DNA of 64,000 nucleotides from Gongronella butleri (GCA_025201375.1 JAIWZP010000013.1:124001-188000); one strand, 5' to 3'; numbered from the stretch's first letter, positions 11,181 through 22,166 are shown. Notes: generated by a model not told the origin, from the sequence alone. A program made the numbers and translations.

Positions 11181-11339
11181 GGCGGCGCGCGCGCGTCTAA
11201 AAATGAGTATGGAGCGGAGCGGCAAATACAAAAAAAAACAGGTCAGAGCGTGTGCCCTGTCAACAATGGGCGGGCCCTCGTTCCTGCCCTGCCTTTTTTT
11301 TCGGTTTCTCACTTTTTTTCCCGTTCATTTATTGCCGAC

Positions 11340-13694
11340 ATGTCCGAGGACAAGAATAACAAGCTCATTCTTGGCAACGATTTGTTTAGCAAGATCGCGT
11401 CGAGCCGTGTCTTGATGGTTGGCGCCGGTGGCATTGGCTGCGAGCTGCTAAAGAATTTGGTCTTGTCAGGGTTTAAAGACTTTGTCGTGGTAAATTTGGC
11501 CCATGGGCGTGTGTATTGGACCTCAAGCTCATTTTTTTTTTTTTTTTTCGCGCCACAGATCGATCTCGACACCATTGATATCTCGAACCTGAATCGACAG
11601 TTCTTGTTCCAACGTCTGCACGTTAAAAAGTCCAAAGCGCATGTAAAGTGGGTTCAGGAGGGTGATTGTTGCGTGTTTTTTTTTTTTTTTTTTTTGCTCA
11701 CGCGTGCGTGCGCGCGTTTTTTTTTTTTTTCCACCCAGGTTGCCAAGGAGTCGGCGCTCAAGTTTAATCCTGAGGTGAAGATCGAGTCTCATCAGGCCAA
11801 CATCAAGAGTGCCGAGTACAATGTGGCGTGGTTTAAGCAATTTACAATGGTGCTGAATGCGCTTGACAATTTGGATGCGCGCAAGCATGTGAATGCGATG
11901 TGTCTTGCCGCGGACGTGCCGCTGATTGAGTCGGGCACGCAGGGTTACCTGGGCCAGGCGTACGTGATCAAAAAGGACGCGACCGAGTGCTTTGACTGCC
12001 AGCCCAAGGAGACACCAAAGACATACCCCGTGTGCACCATCCGCAGCACGCCCAGCGCGCCCATCCACTGCATCGTCTGGGCAAAGAGCTACCTGTTTGC
12101 TCAACTCTTTGGCAATTCCGAGGACGATGAAGCCATGGAACACGAAAAATCGGCCGACAATGGTAAAAAAAAAAAAAAAAAAAAAAAAAAATCGGCAGCG
12201 ATTGTCCAATTGCTCATTTTCCTTTGCTTTGTCTCCATTAGCTCAAGAACTAGCGGCGCTCGCGCAGGAGACCGACGCGCTCAAAAAGATCAAGGAGGCG
12301 ATGGGCACGCCTGAATACCCAAAGACCGTGTTTACAAAGGTAAAAACCAAAAAAAAAGAAAAAAAGAAAAAAAGAAAGGAATTATAAACCGGGTTGCTCA
12401 ATTCCCGTCGCCCATAGATCTTCCAAACGGATATTGAACGTCTGCTGACGATGGACGACATGTGGAAGACGCGACAGGCGCCTGTGCCGCTGGATTATGC
12501 GCATCTGTCCAAGGGTCGGCAGGTCGAATTGACCAACGAGCTGAATGATGGCGTGGCGTCGCCGGCACTGGCCAAGGGCCTGCAGGCGCAGCACATTTGG
12601 ACGTTGGGCGAGTGTTTTGACGTGTTCCGGTCCAGCCTGATTCGGCTGTCGGAGCGTTTGCGCGACAAGCAATCTGAAAAAGCGGACGCGACGCTCGAAT
12701 TTGACAAGGACGACGACGACGCGCTCGAGTTTGTCGCAGCGGCGGCGAACCTACGCGCCAAGGTCTTTGGCATCAAGCAAACGAGCCAGTTCAAGGTCAA
12801 GGAGATGGCCGGCAACATTATCCCGGCCATTGCAACGACAAATGCCATCATTGCCGGCATCGTCGTCATGAAGGCCTTTGACGTGATCCGCGGCGGCAAC
12901 ATTGGGTCGATCAAGCGCGTACGTAATTTTTATTTTTTTTTATTTTTTTGTCAAATGGGTCCTTTTTGGGTTACTAATTTCCTCTTTTATATTATAGACG
13001 TATTTAAAGACGGTGACGCGGCGGCCGCAGCTGTTGATGCAAGAGACACCGTCCGAGCCGAATCCGCACTGCCAGGTTTGCCAGGCGACAAGTGCGGTGG
13101 TGCTATTGGATGTGGAACAGGCGACGCTGCGCGACCTGATCCACAAGGTGCTTGTGGTGCCCACAGACCAAGGCGGCATGGGCATGGCCGACGACGACCT
13201 ATCCGTCATGGAGGGTGACCGCATGTTGTACGACATTGAATACGAGGACAATCTGGACACGCCGCTCAAGGATTTGCATTTGAAGGACGGCGTCATCCTG
13301 CGCATTGGCAGTGCCGATGGCGACGAGGATGTGGATTTGGTGATCAACAACAGGTAAAAAAAAAAAAAAAAAAACAATTGGGTGTGACAGGATCATGCAT
13401 TGATCGTTTTTATTGTGCAGTCCGAATTTGGAAGCGATGCGACTGCTGGAGCCCGTATCGGAGGCAACCAAGGCGCAGCGCCTGAAGCGCAAGCGCGTGC
13501 TGGAGGAATTGAGGGTAGAGGAGGAGCGAGAGAGCAAAAAGGCTCGTATGGACGATGAACAAAAGGCGGCTGTCGCTTCTAGCAGCAGCAATGGCCACCC
13601 TGCGGTTGCCTCATCGTCGTCCGCCGCCGCCGCCGCCGCCGCCAGCGTCGTGGATTTGGCTGATGACAATGACGCCGTCATTCTCTTGGATTAA
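11340..13694 (+). CDS. uba2: SUMO-activating enzyme E1 catalytic subunit (Uba2)
   Basis: Seven exons: 11340-11489, 11559-11642, 11739-12162, 12242-12339, 12418-12918, 12998-13353 and 13421-13694 (1887 nt, 628 aa; family members are usually about 620-640). The product adenylates SUMO, forms a thioester with it and passes it to Ubc9, working with Aos1 in the nucleus. Visible features are the nucleotide loop GAGGIG (28-33), 'NLNRQFLFQ', the catalytic cysteine in 'PVCTIRSTP' (about C177), zinc ligands CxxC at about 162/165 and 444/447, and a ubiquitin-fold region ('[11 protein letters not shown]'). The C-terminal tail is Ala/Ser-rich and ends '[10 protein letters not shown]', which looks like a SUMO-interacting motif. 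All introns contain long A or T runs. A poly(A) signal AATAAA lies at 13849. Confidence 0.95.
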
Positions 13695-13953
13695 TTCTCT
13701 TTCCCATCCCCATAAAACACATCAGAATGTACGCCACATCTCGTCATGGTCATGTCCCCGCACCTTTTCCCCATTTCTTTTCTCACGGCAAGCCCGCACT
13801 TCAACTTTTTCTCCCATCTGTTCACTTTTTTTCAAGGGCCGCCCGGTGAATAAAGACTCTTGGTTCTCCCACACTCCCGTTTTTTGACCTCTTTTTCACT
13901 CTTTTTTTTTATTTTACACGACCTCGACCACCTTCCCTCCCCCCTGTTCCTAA

Positions 13954-14776
13954 ATGATTTTAAGTGAGCGCAAACGGTCGATTTCTGATTACGAGCGCGA
14001 TCAGCAGCCAGAGGTGCGCGTGGTGCCCAAGCGCAATTGCTCGAGCCAGCCGGTGCCTGATTTTGACTGCTCAGCGTATTTCCAAAGCGAGATTCAGACC
14101 ATCAAGCTGTCCCAGCTGCTTTCCACCCACCGATACCTGCTGCTGTTCTTTTACGAGTGTGATTTGTAAGCCGTGCATCCTTTGCTTTTATGCGCATTTT
14201 ATTCATTTTTTTTTTGCCATCGGCCCATAGCACGCAGGATGCCACACGCGACGTTGAGCAAGTCATGTAAGTGGGAAAAAAAAAAAAATTAAAGTGGCAA
14301 CTTTTGGCGTTCCGCTACAAAAAGTGTCAAGTGACGACGTCATTGCTCTCCTTTTGGCTGACACTTTGGTTTTACCAGGCAACATTATACCCAATTCCAG
14401 CAACAACAAGTGATTCCCCTGATGATTTCGACCGACACGCCACTGGTGCATCGCGGCTTTTGCTCACCGGGCGTACCGGGCGCACTGTCCACGCCGCCAT
14501 CGTTCCCAATGTGTAAGATTCTCTTTCTTTTTTTTTTTTTTTTTTGTAAGCATGGAGCCATTGACCTGAAAATGCGCTCTTTTTTTATTTATTCGATTAG
14601 TGGGCGACACCACGCGATTAATAGCGCGGCATTTTGGCGTGCTGGACGACTCAAGCGGGATGGCGCGGCGGTGCGTGTTTTTGCTGGACAATCAAGGGCG
14701 CATAAAGTATAGCTTCACGCCGCTCGACAAGGCGCAGCCCTACTGCATGCCACTGCTGCTTTCCATGGCCACATGA
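13954..14776 (+). CDS. peroxiredoxin-fold protein without peroxidatic cysteine
   Basis: Four exons: 13954-14165, 14231-14266, 14379-14512 and 14601-14776 (558 nt, 185 aa). The C-terminal half reads like a peroxiredoxin/AhpC: 'FPMLGDTTRLIARHFGVL', then 'GMARRCVFLLDNQGRIKYSF'. The thioredoxin-fold strand is 'RYLLLFFYECDFTQDATRDV'; peroxiredoxins normally have FYPxDFTxVCPTE here, so the position of the peroxidatic Cys is Ala (in QDA) and a Cys sits earlier, before DFT. Residues 1-45 are a basic, non-conserved extension. No signal peptide. It lies 260 bp downstream of UBA2 on the same strand. Fold assignment is confident; peroxidase activity is doubtful, and a regulatory or structural role is only a guess. 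Confidence 0.85.
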
Positions 14777-15001
14777 AACCTTTCCAAATAAATCGTCACG
14801 ACCACCGAGCATCGATTGAGAAAAAAGAAGAAAAAAAGAAAATCACGCTTTTTAATCTTTTGGTACATAACACAGTAAAAACGGCGCGAAAAAAAAAACA
14901 CACACCCCAAAATGGGGAGGGGGAGAGGAATCAGTGAGACGGGGGGAAGGACTAAAAATACATAAAAAGATGCGTGGATGGGATGAAACAGAAAAATGAG
15001 G

Positions 15002-15033
<32 letters not shown>

Positions 15034-15037
<4 letters not shown>

Positions 15038-17850
15038 GTGGTAGGTTTCCATGCAAAGACGTGATTTGTGCGATAGATGAGTCCGTCTGGGCGGACCAAG
15101 AGGATTGGGCGCTTTGTCGCTGATGAAGCTGTTGTCCGCAGAGAAGCAGGGACGGGGCACACGAGGGCCTCTGCCGACTTGAACTCTGTGGTCAGGGGCA
15201 CGTCGCCGACATAGACGGTCAGATTGGCGCTGAAGCAATCGCCCCAAAAGCACAGGCTCGTGTCGTTTTGCGATATGGAGGTGACAATAGGGAATGGGGT
15301 TGTGTTTGGGACGTGGTGCAATGCTTGTGATAATGAATTGGAGGTTTGTGCGGTTGCAAATGTGAATTGGATGGCGTCTGTGCCGACAATGGTCCATACG
15401 GCGGCATCGGACACGTCCTGCTCAAAGGTAGCGCCCTGCGCGGCGTCCGACTCATTGCCGAGCGCGACACTGCTGCGCCTACGGCCAGAGGCGGCGGCGT
15501 GCGCGGCTGCAGCGGCACTGGACGACGACGCGGGCTTGATGGCAGGCTCGGGCAGTCGCTTTGGCGGCTGCTGGCACTTGTGGCGGCCGACAACATCATT
15601 CAAACAGGCCAAAAACATGTTTTTTGTGTTGGTTGCAGCATTTGGGGTGATGGTGACTGGCTGCTGTTGGCCATTTTGTTGGTGCGCAGAGGGCACGGGT
15701 GCCATGAGGCCGGGCTGGATTTCAAAAGCGACCTTGTGGAGCTGAGAGACGGGGTCGCCTAGAGATTCGGTGGTTGTGCCCAATGCATCGATTTGTCGCA
15801 TGCCGCTCAAAGCCATGCTGCCCTTGTCGACCTTGCGGATGACCATGACGGGGCTGACAAGGCCCGTGGTCAGGCATTGAAGCACGACGGGTTGGTTGTA
15901 GTGGACGGCCAGCGGCTCTTTGCCCGTGTGATGCAATGCCATGGCAGGGGGTGGCGGGAACGGATTGATCTTTTCTTGATTGGACGCATTGCCGGCATGA
16001 TTACTATTTGTGGTTGTGGAGCCTGTAGTGGTGTTGGTGGTGGTGGTGGCACTGGGCAACGGCGATTGCGGATGATGCAATGGATCGACGATCCAAATGA
16101 CAAAGGGGTCCCAAGCATTGGTGCGTGCCACAAAGCAGCAATTGGCGGCAGCATTGGCGGCGGCATTGGCCGATGAAGAAGAAGATGGTTGTTGATTTTG
16201 TTGCTGGTTTTGTGTGGTATTTGACGCCGCATTGGGTGTGGAGGAGACGCCAAGGTATTTTGTGCTGACGGTCTGTGAACGGATGCGATTAAAGAGCGAG
16301 ACGGTGGTGCCGTGGTGGATGCAGAGATCGACATTTTTCAAACTTTGGCGCTTTTTCGACGGTTTGCTGATAACCTTGATGCTCTTGCTCGCATACGTGC
16401 CCAAGAGGCCATTGTCCACTTGCACGTGCACCATGACCTGCACGCGCTTGCGCTTCTCGTCGGCATCATTGATGTGCAGCTGCTTGCTCACACACTTGCC
16501 AATCATGGCCGATTTGCTGACCAGTGACGTCGACAAGATCGATGGCGGCGGACTCGTCCATTCGAGCGTACCCACTTGCTGGGTCGTCTCGCCCGAAATG
16601 TTGATGGTCAGCTTGGGATTCCATGCCACCGGCCACTCGCCGCTCAGAATCGTCGTTGGCGGCGGACAGAGGAATCTGGACAAAAAAGAGTGAGAATTGA
16701 GCCCATTTTTTCTATTTTTTTCAATTTTTTTTCTTTTTTATGTCCATTTCACCTCCACTGCCCACTTTTTGACTCCAATGGCCCATCTGCACTCTTTCCC
16801 ATTTTTTTTTTTTTTGACGCCATCTTCACGCCAATTTCCCCGTCTTTCCTCCCCTTTTTCTCTCAATTTATCTCGAATTAATTACCTCTTTTCTGTGCCA
16901 TAGCTCTTTTGTGCGACGCGACTGGTGAGCACGGTGACGGAGCGCTCTCCAGCGCGGTTGGCCAAGTAGCGTTGTACGAGTGCCTGGATATCTTGCTGTG
17001 TCATTGGCTCGGGCGGGTTTTGGACGGTGTGTGCGGGCGTGGGCGAGCTCAATGCGACGTGTTCATCCTTGATGAAGGGTTCAGGGTTGTCATTGCGTTT
17101 TTGGCGCTTTCGTGGAGAGGATGGGGAGGTTGGGTCGTCGGTTGGGTGCGGATGATGTGTTTCGACGGCGGTCGGGTGTGAATTGGCGGGATGGACGGCA
17201 TTGGCGGCATTGGAAGCCGCCGGCAAGGGTGACGACAAATGATTGTCGGTCATGAGCCAATTTGGATGGATAGCCGAGGACGAGGAAGCCGTGCTGGAGG
17301 CAGAGGATGGAAACAAGCTCATGTCCAACAACATGTCGCTGCCAAAAGGCATGTCTCCCGCGCCCAATTTGCCGAGGAAGCTGCTGTCGCCTTGTTGGAC
17401 GGACATGGCACGACGATGCGGAGCAAATGAGCCCATGTTGGAGGCGAATGGATGTGGGGGTGCTTGTTGATGTTGATGTTGATTGTGTTGTTGTTGCTGT
17501 TGCTGTTGCTGCTGCTGCTGCTGCTGCGGAGACATAAAAGCATGCATGGGCTGCGTGACGGCGGCCCCCGTGGAAAAAGTCAGGTCATCCAATGGGTAAG
17601 ACACTTGGTCGAACCACGTTGGGTCCATGGTGTGCATATCCAGCTCGCCCACCGCGACCGAATGGCGCCGAGACGACGGATTGGACCCCTGGTGGAAATG
17701 ATGGTGGTCATGGCCGTGCCCGTGGTGCCCAAACACTTCGGGCGCAGGTTGTTGAAGAATACTCTTTAGAATCGCATCCAGGTCCAGCGATGACGGTTGC
17801 TTTGTATCACTGGGCACGCTCTCATGGTTGCTGTCCGCGTAACCCGACAT
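15034..17850 (-). CDS. CSL family transcription factor (LAG1/CBF-like)
   Basis: Two exons: 17850-16886 and 16675-15034 (2607 nt, 868 aa), joined within the codon of the Arg in 'SYGTEKRFLCPPP'. CSL proteins bind GTG(G/A)GAA-type sites; in fungi they act without Notch. The N-terminal ~310 residues are disordered: His-rich ('GHHGHGHDHHHFHQG'), a glutamine run near residue 115, then Ser/Pro-rich. The Rel-like DNA-binding domain starts near 315, and 'SKPSKKRQSLKN' and 'FNRIRSQTVSTKYL' (about 450-463) mark the beta-trefoil, which also contacts DNA. An Asn/Gln/Ser stretch and a Thr/Asn-rich loop interrupt the trefoil. A C-terminal IPT-like domain ends in 'VFAWKPTT'. Fungal CSL proteins often carry such insertions. 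The gene converges with the peroxiredoxin-like gene. Confidence 0.93.
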
Positions 17851-18234
17851 AAAATGATAAAAAAAAAAGTCGGGGTAAAAAAGTGAGGGGGAAAAAGAAT
17901 AAAGAGGGGGGGGAATATGACAAAAGAGAGGACAAAAAAGAGAGAGAGTAGAGAAACTAGTCGTCCAGCGAGAAAAAAGAAAAAAAAAAAGGTGGAGAAA
18001 AGAACCCAAAACGAACGGTAAAATGGGGTAAAAAAGAAAATTTTTCCAACCCGCGGGTGTGCAACGTCATCTTGCGCTGTGATTGGCTGATGACTCTTGC
18101 ATCAGAAGATCGGTCGCCGATTACCTTTGGTGCGATTTCATCCTCCTTTTTGCCCTTGCCCCAGGATTTGTCGATCATGAATTGAGCAACGAGTGAGTGT
18201 GGGGTAGTACTCCGTCGTTGTCCCAATTGGGCAT

Positions 18235-18278
<44 letters not shown>

Positions 18279-18796
18279 GTTTCTGCTTTGGAAAGCGAGA
18301 AGCGGCGGGCAATGCTCGCCCCTTTCCTATCACGAAATAAAAAGGAAGAAAAAAGATAAAAAGAGCACATGTTTTCTTATTTGATTTGCCATTGTCCTCG
18401 TCCAAATCACAATGTCCCCTTTGATCTCGACAACAGGCAACCAAGGGGCGGAAATTTTTAAACCGCATGGAGCGGGGGGGGTGGGGATGAAGGAGGCAAG
18501 GGGACGAGCAGGAGCACAAGGGGTGAGAGGATGGCGGGGCGCCAATTGGAGTCAAGGAAAAAAAAAAAAAGCGTGAACGCGGTGTGTGCGCGCGCGCTCG
18601 GTCGCATGCCTCAAGAGCCTTTTTACTTTGCATTCTAAAGAATGTCTATTCAAAACCAAGCGGGTCGCTTCTTTTTCAAATGTCTTAAATACTCATTCCA
18701 TGAGTCGGTTTGCTTTTTTATCGCGTTTTTTTTCTTTTTTCTTTCCTTTGTTCCACTTGAGTTTTGCCATTCTTTTTTTTTTATTCCCCCAATATC
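17851..18796. other. divergent intergenic region (CSL / Kex2-site protein)
   Basis: Purine-rich on the plus strand near the CSL start, then a T41 run and GC-rich patches. It must contain both promoters. Frames in it are A/T-run artefacts. No clear TATA box was found on either side. Confidence 0.5.
18237..18277. repeat. T41 homopolymer
   Basis: Forty-one consecutive T in the intergenic region upstream of the CSL gene; the longest run in the window. Confidence 0.9.
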
Positions 18797-21064
18797 ATGC
18801 GATTCTCTATTAGCTCTGCCATTGCCCTTGTGTACTTGTCCAATGCGGCGTTTGCTGCCGATTTGTCGCACGCGTCCCAAGTGATGGAGGCCAATGAGCA
18901 TGCTGCGAGCGCGTCGGCGTCTGCAGCGCTCGCGTCTGCGTCGGCATCTGCCTCTGGCGTGATGGAAGCCGATGACGAGGAAGTGTCGGGCTTGACGCGT
19001 CGCGGTTACCAAAAGCGCAACATCATTGATTTTTTCAAGCACTTGATCTATCCCGAGGATGAAGTGGTGCCCAATGCTGCCGAGGAGGCGAATGTCGCGA
19101 TTGCAAGCGCGAGCGCGGCGGTGGCGAGCGCGTCGGCGTCGGCTTCCGTGGCCGAAGCCGCCGAGGGTGTGAATTTGCGCCTCCAAAAGCGCGGCTTCCA
19201 CGATTTTATCGCGATGCTCGATGACGAGGCGGTGCACGCGGAGCCTGCCATGTATGACGAGGTGGAGGCAGAAGAAGCCGTGGCGCCTGCGTCTGCATCG
19301 GCGTCTGCGTCTGTGTCTGTCGCGGCTCCCGTGGCTCGCCAGCATCGCAAGCGCGCCATCGACATGGAAGCCTTGGCCGACCAAGAGGCGTTTGCTTCTG
19401 AAAGCGCGTCAATTGCCGTGGATGCCTTGGAAGCCGAGGACGAGACATTGTTGGCTGATGACGAGGCGATGGATGTTGCCGAGGCCGCCGAAGAAGCTGC
19501 GGAAGAAGCAGAGATCCAAGAAGCCCTTGCCGAGATGAATGACGCGTACATGGCCAGCGCGTCTGCTTCTGCTTCTGCCTCTGCGAGCGCCAGCGGCCTT
19601 GCTGATGAAAGCGTGATGGGCCGCCGACTGCGCCGCCGCCAATTCCTTGACGACAACGAAGTGGCCATTGAGGAGGACGAAGCGGCCGTTGATGACAACG
19701 AAGAGGCCATTGAGGAGGACGAAGCGGTTATTGATGACAACGTAGCGGCCATTGAGGACAACAACGAATTGGCGTTTGACGACGAAGCAGCCTTTGATCA
19801 ATTTGTCGCCGACATCATGGAGGAAGCCGAGATCCCCAGCAACCAATTCCGACTTGCACATGACGAGTTTGAAGACGATCTCGACCAAGTGGAGGTCGCC
19901 ATGGCCAGGGCCAGCGCCAGTGCCAGCGCCAGTGCCAGCGCTAGCGCCATTGCCAGTGCCAGTGCTAGTGTGGCCGTGAATGAGGAAACGCAAAACCTTC
20001 GCAAGCGTGGTGTCAATGTCGAAGACGAGGAGTTCGTCGATGAATTCGCGCAAGAGGCCGGTGCCTTTGACCAATTGGCCAGTGCCAGTGCGGTGGAAGA
20101 AGAAGAACAAGCCATCGAGGATATCGATCTTGAAATGGTCGATGAGGTCAATGAGGCCTTGGCCAGCGCCAGTGCCATGCTCGACGACGCCGCCGAGGCC
20201 GTGGCCAGCGCCAGCGCCAGCGTCATGGAGCAAGAAATCGACGCCATGCAACAAGAACAACAAGAATTGGTGCCCGAGGCCAAGAAATTCCGCCGCCGCA
20301 TGAGCCGTCGCGCCGTCATTGTCGATGAACGCGTCGAGGAAGTCGAGGAAAACGAAGCCGAGGCTCAATTGGCCGAAAATGACGCGGTTGTGCCCGAATA
20401 CGAAGAGCTCCAAGAAGAAGAAAACATCGCCGATGAAGAATCAAACTCCGCATTCGCGAGCGCGTCCAACGTGTCGATGATGAGCGAAGCAATTGCATCT
20501 GCCAGCGCGCCCGCCTTTGTCGAGGAAGACGTCATGGAAGAGAATTTGTCGGCCGCGGCCGTTGAGGCCGAAAACGCGTTTGAAGCCGTGGATGAACCAT
20601 TGGATGTGCTGGAGATGCCCGCTGAATTCGACGCCACGATCCAATCGCTTCCCTTGTCCGCCTCGGCTGTCCAGGGCTACTCGTCAGGCACCGCGGCCGC
20701 CGCTGAATCGGCCGTGGCCTCGGCGGATCTTTTGAACGTGCGCGCTGCGTGCTCGGCCGTTGATTATGAACCCTTCGTTGCTTGCGACAATGCCGAGGCC
20801 GCCGAAGTTGACAGTGGCATTGCCATGGGCGAGAGCGAGAGCGAAAAGGTCGCCGAAGAGGCCGCAGAGAGCGCCGCCCTCGAGCAGGCCGTCGAGGATG
20901 GCATCCTCGCGCGCGTTGACAAGGTCGACGCCATCAACGACGACATTGCCGCCGACGACGACATCCAAGAGTTCTTCATTGATGAGAACATTGGTGAGGA
21001 GGCTTGGATCGACGACCAAGTCGCCGAACACGAATGGCGCGGCTACAACTACAAGGGAAATTAA
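18797..21064 (+). CDS. secreted acidic Ala/Ser-repeat protein with Kex2-like sites
   Basis: Single exon, 755 aa. MRFSISSAIALVYLSNAAFA is a typical signal peptide with cleavage expected after A20. The rest is very acidic and built from alternating 'ASASAS' blocks and Asp/Glu-rich helices. Dibasic or tribasic sites stand out because basic residues are otherwise rare: RR68-69, KR73-74, KR131-132, KR185-186, RR276-277/RRR279-281, KR403-404, RRR499-501 and RR504-505. After several of them comes a hydrophobic-acidic segment (NIIDFFKHLIYPEDE, GFHDFIAMLDDE, AIDMEALADQEAF, GVNVEDEEFVDEF). This is the layout of a kexin-processed secreted protein, but peptides are not identical repeats. A 42-bp tandem repeat encodes 'AIEEDEA' units at 19661-19770. 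Only two Cys are seen (VRAACSA, VACDN). The tail is 'EWRGYNYKGN'. Family unknown. Confidence 0.85.
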   Translation: MRFSISSAIALVYLSNAAFAADLSHASQVMEANEHAASASASAALASASASASGVMEADDEEVSGLTRRGYQKRNIIDFFKHLIYPEDEVVPNAAEEANVAIASASAAVASASASASVAEAAEGVNLRLQKRGFHDFIAMLDDEAVHAEPAMYDEVEAEEAVAPASASASASVSVAAPVARQHRKRAIDMEALADQEAFASESASIAVDALEAEDETLLADDEAMDVAEAAEEAAEEAEIQEALAEMNDAYMASASASASASASASGLADESVMGRRLRRRQFLDDNEVAIEEDEAAVDDNEEAIEEDEAVIDDNVAAIEDNNELAFDDEAAFDQFVADIMEEAEIPSNQFRLAHDEFEDDLDQVEVAMARASASASASASASAIASASASVAVNEETQNLRKRGVNVEDEEFVDEFAQEAGAFDQLASASAVEEEEQAIEDIDLEMVDEVNEALASASAMLDDAAEAVASASASVMEQEIDAMQQEQQELVPEAKKFRRRMSRRAVIVDERVEEVEENEAEAQLAENDAVVPEYEELQEEENIADEESNSAFASASNVSMMSEAIASASAPAFVEEDVMEENLSAAAVEAENAFEAVDEPLDVLEMPAEFDATIQSLPLSASAVQGYSSGTAAAAESAVASADLLNVRAACSAVDYEPFVACDNAEAAEVDSGIAMGESESEKVAEEAAESAALEQAVEDGILARVDKVDAINDDIAADDDIQEFFIDENIGEEAWIDDQVAEHEWRGYNYKGN
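19661..19770 (+). repeat. 42-bp coding tandem repeat
   Basis: Three units starting near 19664, 19706 and 19748, each beginning GCCATTGAGGA, encode 14-residue acidic units (AIEEDEAAVDDNEE and relatives). The third unit is partly diverged. Confidence 0.85.
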
Positions 21065-21816
21065 GATCGCGTCTAATTTTCCGTATCCCCCCCATCCATC
21101 GGTCTTTTTTTTTTTTCTTTCGTTCTTTCTCATTGACTGACTCATCCTTCTCACTCTCTTACTCTCTCTGTCTCTCAATTGCGTTTACCCCCACCCCTCT
21201 ACTAAAAAAAATCATGTTGTTTCTCCCCCTAATCCGCGTCGTATCAATAAAAAACTTCATCCTTCATTCTTGAATGCTGCATTTTTTTCTTTTTCCTTTT
21301 AAGAGATGAGATGGAAATACAAACAAAGATATCATACCCGCCAGGTCCCCTCGAGTAACCCCTGAGAGATGCCAAGAAGACGGAAAACACGCCGTCATTT
21401 TCGGGGTTTCTTTCTTTTTTTTTTTTTGCATTATTTTGCCATTGCGCGCCCTCGGTCGCGCCCTTGGCACGCTACGCCAAAAATAGCCCAAGAGCGGGGA
21501 ACGTTTTACAGTGTGTTTATTATTTATTCTGCCCGTGCACCGGCGTTGTTCATTGGTTCCCTTGTCAATTTTTACGTTGTGAGTGCTCGTGACACTCGGG
21601 ATTTTGTTAAAGGGCAGCGGAAACGGGAACGCCACCGGCTGAACTCCCTGTTGAAACACGGCACGTAATTGCCTTTTCGTTTGTCATCTTCTATTCGTTT
21701 TTGAATTCTTTTTCGTTTTTTTTTTATTTTTTTTTTTTTTTTTACGTGTTTCGCCGCTGCATCTCAATCTTATTGCCATTGGCGCCCATTGCCGCAAATG
21801 GGGAAAGACGCACGCA
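21065..21816. other. 3' flank and intergenic DNA
   Basis: Pyrimidine-rich 3' region of the gene ending at 21064, with AATAAA near 21246, followed by unremarkable DNA with T runs. No gene seen. Confidence 0.45.
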
Positions 21817-22166
21817 CTAGACTCCGCCCGCGGGGTGAATGCGCATGACGTGCGACGACCAGGACGTCTTGAAGTTTTCGTGTTTGACCGTTGAAAACCG
21901 CGATTTTTTGGGAGCGTTTTTGAACAAGTCGATGCCCCACCGCAACGCCACCGCCACTTTCCCTGGACAAGAAGAGGAATTCTGGTTACTTGGGTCACCC
22001 CCAATTTAGGCAATGCCCTCGAACGTTGCTATTAAAATCAAACATGGGGGACAAATGTGCCTTTCAACCCCACTGATTTACCCAATTCGAGTGCTGAGTG
22101 CTGCCACACCTCCATGGTCAATGCGCTGTCTTGCCCCACATTTTCCTTATCAATCGCTGTCATCAT
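21817..22166 (-). CDS. small hypothetical protein (76 aa)
   Basis: Two exons on the minus strand: 22166-22082 and 21962-21817 (231 nt, 76 aa), with a GT-AG intron in phase 1. The predicted protein starts MMTAIDKENVGQDSALTMEV and continues with a neutral helix ('LGKVAVALRWGIDLFKNAP') and a basic, polar C-terminus ('STVKHENFKTSWSSHVMRI') ending PAGGV. The two pieces join sensibly and neither is low complexity, unlike neighbouring frames. The start is uncertain: the frame is open further upstream through a Lys-rich stretch, so a longer N-terminus or an extra 5' exon is possible. Family not recognised; no signal peptide. Confidence 0.5.

Noticed and set aside
19409..20413. 334-codon open frame on the minus strand, Gly/Phe/Leu-rich
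   Set aside because: Mirror of the acidic Ala/Ser-repeat protein; repeats on the plus strand keep the antisense open.
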